A stretch of DNA of 17,158 nt, taken from assembly GCA_003023485.1 (NCBI GenBank), contig PXSG01000002.1, positions 1 through 17,158 on the forward strand. Direction: 5' to 3'. The DNA comes from Halobacteriales archaeon SW_10_68_16. Its GTDB lineage: Archaea > Halobacteriota > Halobacteria > Halobacteriales > Haloarculaceae. Shown here one piece after another: positions 15,015 to 17,158 of the stretch (positions within the stretch are counted from its first letter, which is position 1; every line of letters starts with the position of its first letter). Both the position numbers and the translations under genes were made by a program. The notes beneath the pieces are model-generated. The model saw only the letters and a list, made by a program, of their open reading frames with translations, was not told the origin of the DNA and made no database searches.

Positions 15015-16227
15015 GTGAACCTCGGATCAGTGGAAGTCGTGCTCACCCCGGGGAACACAGCTGCTGGACTCGCGTTCGTCGTCGGGGGCATCGCGCTCGG
15101 GACCGCGAGCGGGCTGACGCCCGGACTCCACGCCAACAACTTCGCGCTCCTGATGGCCGCGTTCGCGCCGTCGTTGCCCGGCCCGCCGCGGTACGTCGGT
15201 GCTGCGATGCTCGCAGCAGGTGTCACACATACGTTCCTCGACGTCGTGCCGGCGCTCGCGCTCGGCGTCCCGGACCCGGCGATGGCTGCGACCGCGCTGC
15301 CCGGTCACAGGCTCGTCCTCCAGGGGCGAGGCCGCGAGGCGCTCCGGTTGTCGGCGCTTGGCAGCGCCCTCGCCGTCGCCTTCGCCGTCCCGCTCGCGGT
15401 GCCCGTCACGGCCGCGATGGAGCGGGCCTATCCCACGATCAGGGCCCACCTGCCCCTCGTGCTCGGGACCGTCGCGCTCGCCCTCGTCGCGTCAGAGCGT
15501 ACGACCCGCGCCAGGGTCGGCGCGGCCTTCACCATCGCAGCCAGCGGCGCGCTCGGGACGGTGACACTGGACCTGCCCGCGAGGGGTCTTCTTCCCAGCG
15601 GCGGGATGCTCGCACCGCTCTTTGCGGGGTTGTTCGGCGCGCCGATCCTGATCGAGGCAGTCGGCGGGGCGGGCGTCCCACCACAGGCCGACGCGTCCGT
15701 CGTCCCGACGCGCCGGACCGTCGCGAGCGTCGCACTCGTCGGGACCCTCGCGGGCGCAATCGTGGGCTACCTGCCGGGCATCTCGGCAGCCATCGCGGCG
15801 ACCGGCGCGCTGGTGGCGCTCCCGTCGCGTGGCCCGCGGGCGTTCGTCGTCGCGACCAGCGGCGTCAATACTGCCAACACGATTTTCGCTCTCTTCGCTC
15901 TCGTCGCGCTCGGCACACCCCGGACGGGTGTACTCGTGGCGCTCGAGGATGCCGGCGTCCCGCTCGAACTCCCGACGTTACTGGCGAGCATCGGCATCGC
16001 TGCCACAGTCGCGTTCGTCCTCGTCCTCGTAGTCGGCAGTCGACAACACCCTGTTGTCGGCGTCGGTGCTCGCGCTGCTCTGTGTGCTGGTGGTCGCGTT
16101 GACCGGAGCGGTCGGGCTGGGTGTCTTCGCCGCGAGTACGGTCGTCGGACTCGTCCCTGCCCGGTTCGGCGCGCGCCGGGCGAACTGCATGGGCGTGTTG
16201 CTCGTGCCCCTGGCGCTTGGACCGTGA
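15015..16227 (+). pseudogene. TctA/DUF112-type membrane permease, frameshifted near 3' end
   Basis: Multi-pass membrane protein starting at GTG 15015 (MNLGSVEVVLTPGNTAAGLAF). Glycine-rich segments GTASGLTPGLHANNFALL and GYLPGISAAIAATGALVALP are the paired family motifs of the TctA/DUF112 permeases, archaeal type; about ten hydrophobic segments are visible. The substrate is unknown, and no TctB or TctC partner is nearby. The first frame reads to VLVLVVGS (about 16040), then becomes Arg-rich soluble sequence. One base on, VDNTLLSASVLALL begins and two more membrane segments lead to VPARFGARRANCMGVLLVPL and TGA 16225-16227. A TAG in the second frame at 16030-16032 places the shift within about 16033-16045. 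Relatives as I recall them have several more residues here, so a small deletion is likely. Family assignment is good; whether the gene is truly broken is open. Confidence 0.8.
16041..16059. repeat. Perfect 8-bp hairpin at the permease frameshift
   Basis: CGACAACA (16041-16048), CCC, TGTTGTCG (16052-16059): a perfect tight inverted repeat immediately after or at the frame break. Such a hairpin could promote deletion by polymerase slippage in vivo or an error in sequencing. Confidence 0.55.
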
Positions 16228-16277
16228 CCTGCGGAATCCACACAGGGAACCGGAACCGCGGCGCCGACGGGACGCAG

Positions 16278-16287
16278 CCCTTAACCC
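16278..16287 (+). promoter_or_regulatory. TATA-like box of the TPR gene
   Basis: CCCTTAACCC is centred about 26 nt before ATG 16309 and resembles the rpl11 box CCCTTAAAC; a leaderless start is implied. Confidence 0.5.
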
Positions 16288-16308
16288 GCTGCCACGACAA
16301 GGCGGTGT

Positions 16309-17046
16309 ATGACCGACGACCCCGAGGACCCCGAGGACCACGTCTTCTCGGAGGGGCAGGGGTTCGAGGACCCCTACGAGGCGTTCGACATCGACCCGCC
16401 GGAGTTACAGGTCGATACTGACCAGGTCGACCCCGTCGACTCCAGGGTGGTCGCGGACACGCTCGACAGCGCCCATATCCCCGCCGGCCAGGTCGACGCC
16501 GACACCCTGCTTGACGTGGGGCTGGACTACATGCGCATCAACCGCCACGAGCAGGCCGTCGACACCTTCGAGCGGGCCGCCCGCTTCGCCGAGGACGACC
16601 ACGTTGCACAGGAAGCCTGGGTCGACAAGGGCGTCGCCCACGCCGAACTCGAGGAGTACGACGCCGCCATCGGCGCCTACCGCGAGGCGCTGGACATCGA
16701 CGACGATTCCGAACACGCCGCGACGGCCGAGACGAACCTCGCGTACGCACTCTGGGAGTTCGGCCGCACCGAGGAGGCCCTGGAACACGCCGAGCGCGCC
16801 GTCGAACTGGACCCCCGTTTCGGCCAGGCCTGGTACAACCGAGGCTTTTTCCTCAACGAACGTGGCCTCGCCGAGGACGCCCTGAACTGCTTCGACAACG
16901 CCGTCCGGCTGGGCTTCAAGAACGTCGACCTCCTGGAGGAGAAGGCCATAGCCCTCGAACAGCTCGGCGAGGACGAGCGCGCCGAGGAGGTCGCCCGCGA
17001 GGCCGAACAGCTCCGCGAAGAACGGGAGGAGCAACTGGTCGAGTGA
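16309..17046 (+). CDS. Tetratricopeptide repeat protein
   Basis: 245 aa, acidic, cytoplasmic (no signal or membrane segment). After a ~60-residue Asp/Glu-rich head (EGQGFEDPYEAFDIDPPE), about five TPR units follow: roughly 65-95, 102-135, 141-170, 175-205 and 207-235. The clearest are AETNLAYALWEFGRTEEALE and GQAWYNRGFFLNERGLAEDA, with the usual small and aromatic residues at the helix-packing positions. The C-terminus is a charged helix. TPR proteins act as protein-binding scaffolds; the partner is unknown. Its stop overlaps the ATG of the DUF424 gene (TGATG at 17044-17048), so the two are co-transcribed and probably coupled. Confidence 0.9.
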   Translation: MTDDPEDPEDHVFSEGQGFEDPYEAFDIDPPELQVDTDQVDPVDSRVVADTLDSAHIPAGQVDADTLLDVGLDYMRINRHEQAVDTFERAARFAEDDHVAQEAWVDKGVAHAELEEYDAAIGAYREALDIDDDSEHAATAETNLAYALWEFGRTEEALEHAERAVELDPRFGQAWYNRGFFLNERGLAEDALNCFDNAVRLGFKNVDLLEEKAIALEQLGEDERAEEVAREAEQLREEREEQLVE

Positions 17047-17158
17047 TGGGACAGAGTGGAGACACCACGGCACTGCTCCTCAACGAACGCGAGACCGACG
17101 AGGGGCTGCTCGTCTCGGTCTGTGACGCGGATGTCCTCGGGGAGAACTTCGAGAACGG
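17046..17158 (+). CDS. DUF424 family protein, 5' part (runs off window)
   Basis: ATG 17046 overlaps the TPR stop. The 37 visible codons give MGQSGDTTALLLNERETDEG followed by LLVSVCDADVLGENFENG, which matches the start of the archaeal DUF424 family (LLSVCDxDxLGxxFExG). The family is small, archaeal and of unsettled function, with suggestions of a link to translation. The coupling with the TPR gene is the only context visible. Confidence 0.82.
   Translation, partial: MGQSGDTTALLLNERETDEGLLVSVCDADVLGENFEN

Noticed and set aside
1..17158. CRISPR arrays, tRNA or rRNA genes, insertion sequences
   Set aside because: No regularly spaced direct repeats, no cloverleaf-like or rRNA sequence, and no transposase or integrase motif seen on either strand.

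Overview
The window looks like part of a haloarchaeal (class Halobacteria) chromosome. The proteins are strongly acidic, the DNA is very GC-rich, promoters have short TATA-like boxes about 26 nt before the start codon (leaderless style), and there is archaeal gene content: alpha and beta proteasome subunits, Pth2, TruD, a DRG GTPase, and the uL11 / uL1-uL10-P1 ribosomal cluster preceded by a small VNG_1110C-type protein.

Layout. 1-1311: 3' part of argS (+). 1417-2930: an AT-rich island with a Fic-family protein (-) and a non-coding stretch carrying two dyads. 2958-5019: DUF2103-type zinc-ribbon protein (frameshifted) and truD, both -. 5078-5525: a small unrecognised - strand gene abutting a + strand gene remnant, apparently a rearrangement scar. 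5532-7400: psmB, psmA and pth2 (-). 7526-9570: dcd, an HTH-ThiN regulator of the ThiR type and a frameshifted SAM methyltransferase, tightly packed (+). 9654-9983: ABM-type monooxygenase (+), running 121 nt into the convergent 3' end of a conserved haloarchaeal Cys/His protein (-). 10713-11825: DRG GTPase (-). 11936-14898: VNG_1110C-type protein, rpl11, then rpl1-rpl10-rpl12 (+). 15015-16227: TctA/DUF112-type permease, frameshifted near its 3' end (+). 16309-17158: TPR protein and the start of a DUF424 protein (+).

Most of the window is conserved housekeeping: tRNA charging and recycling (ArgRS, Pth2), tRNA pseudouridylation (TruD), protein turnover (proteasome), pyrimidine nucleotide supply (Dcd), thiamine control (HTH-ThiN) and the ribosomal L1/P stalks. 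The L1-L10-L12 operon has a structured leader and a strong Shine-Dalgarno sequence, whereas rpl11 and most other genes look leaderless.

I see no convincing new multi-gene system. What stands out is the Fic island with its orphan operator-like dyads, a paired psmA-psmB operon that may encode a second proteasome, a dyad over the pth2 promoter, and an unusual density of broken genes: three frameshifts, all needing one base removed or two added, plus two disturbed gene junctions. The frameshifts may be residual sequencing or assembly errors.
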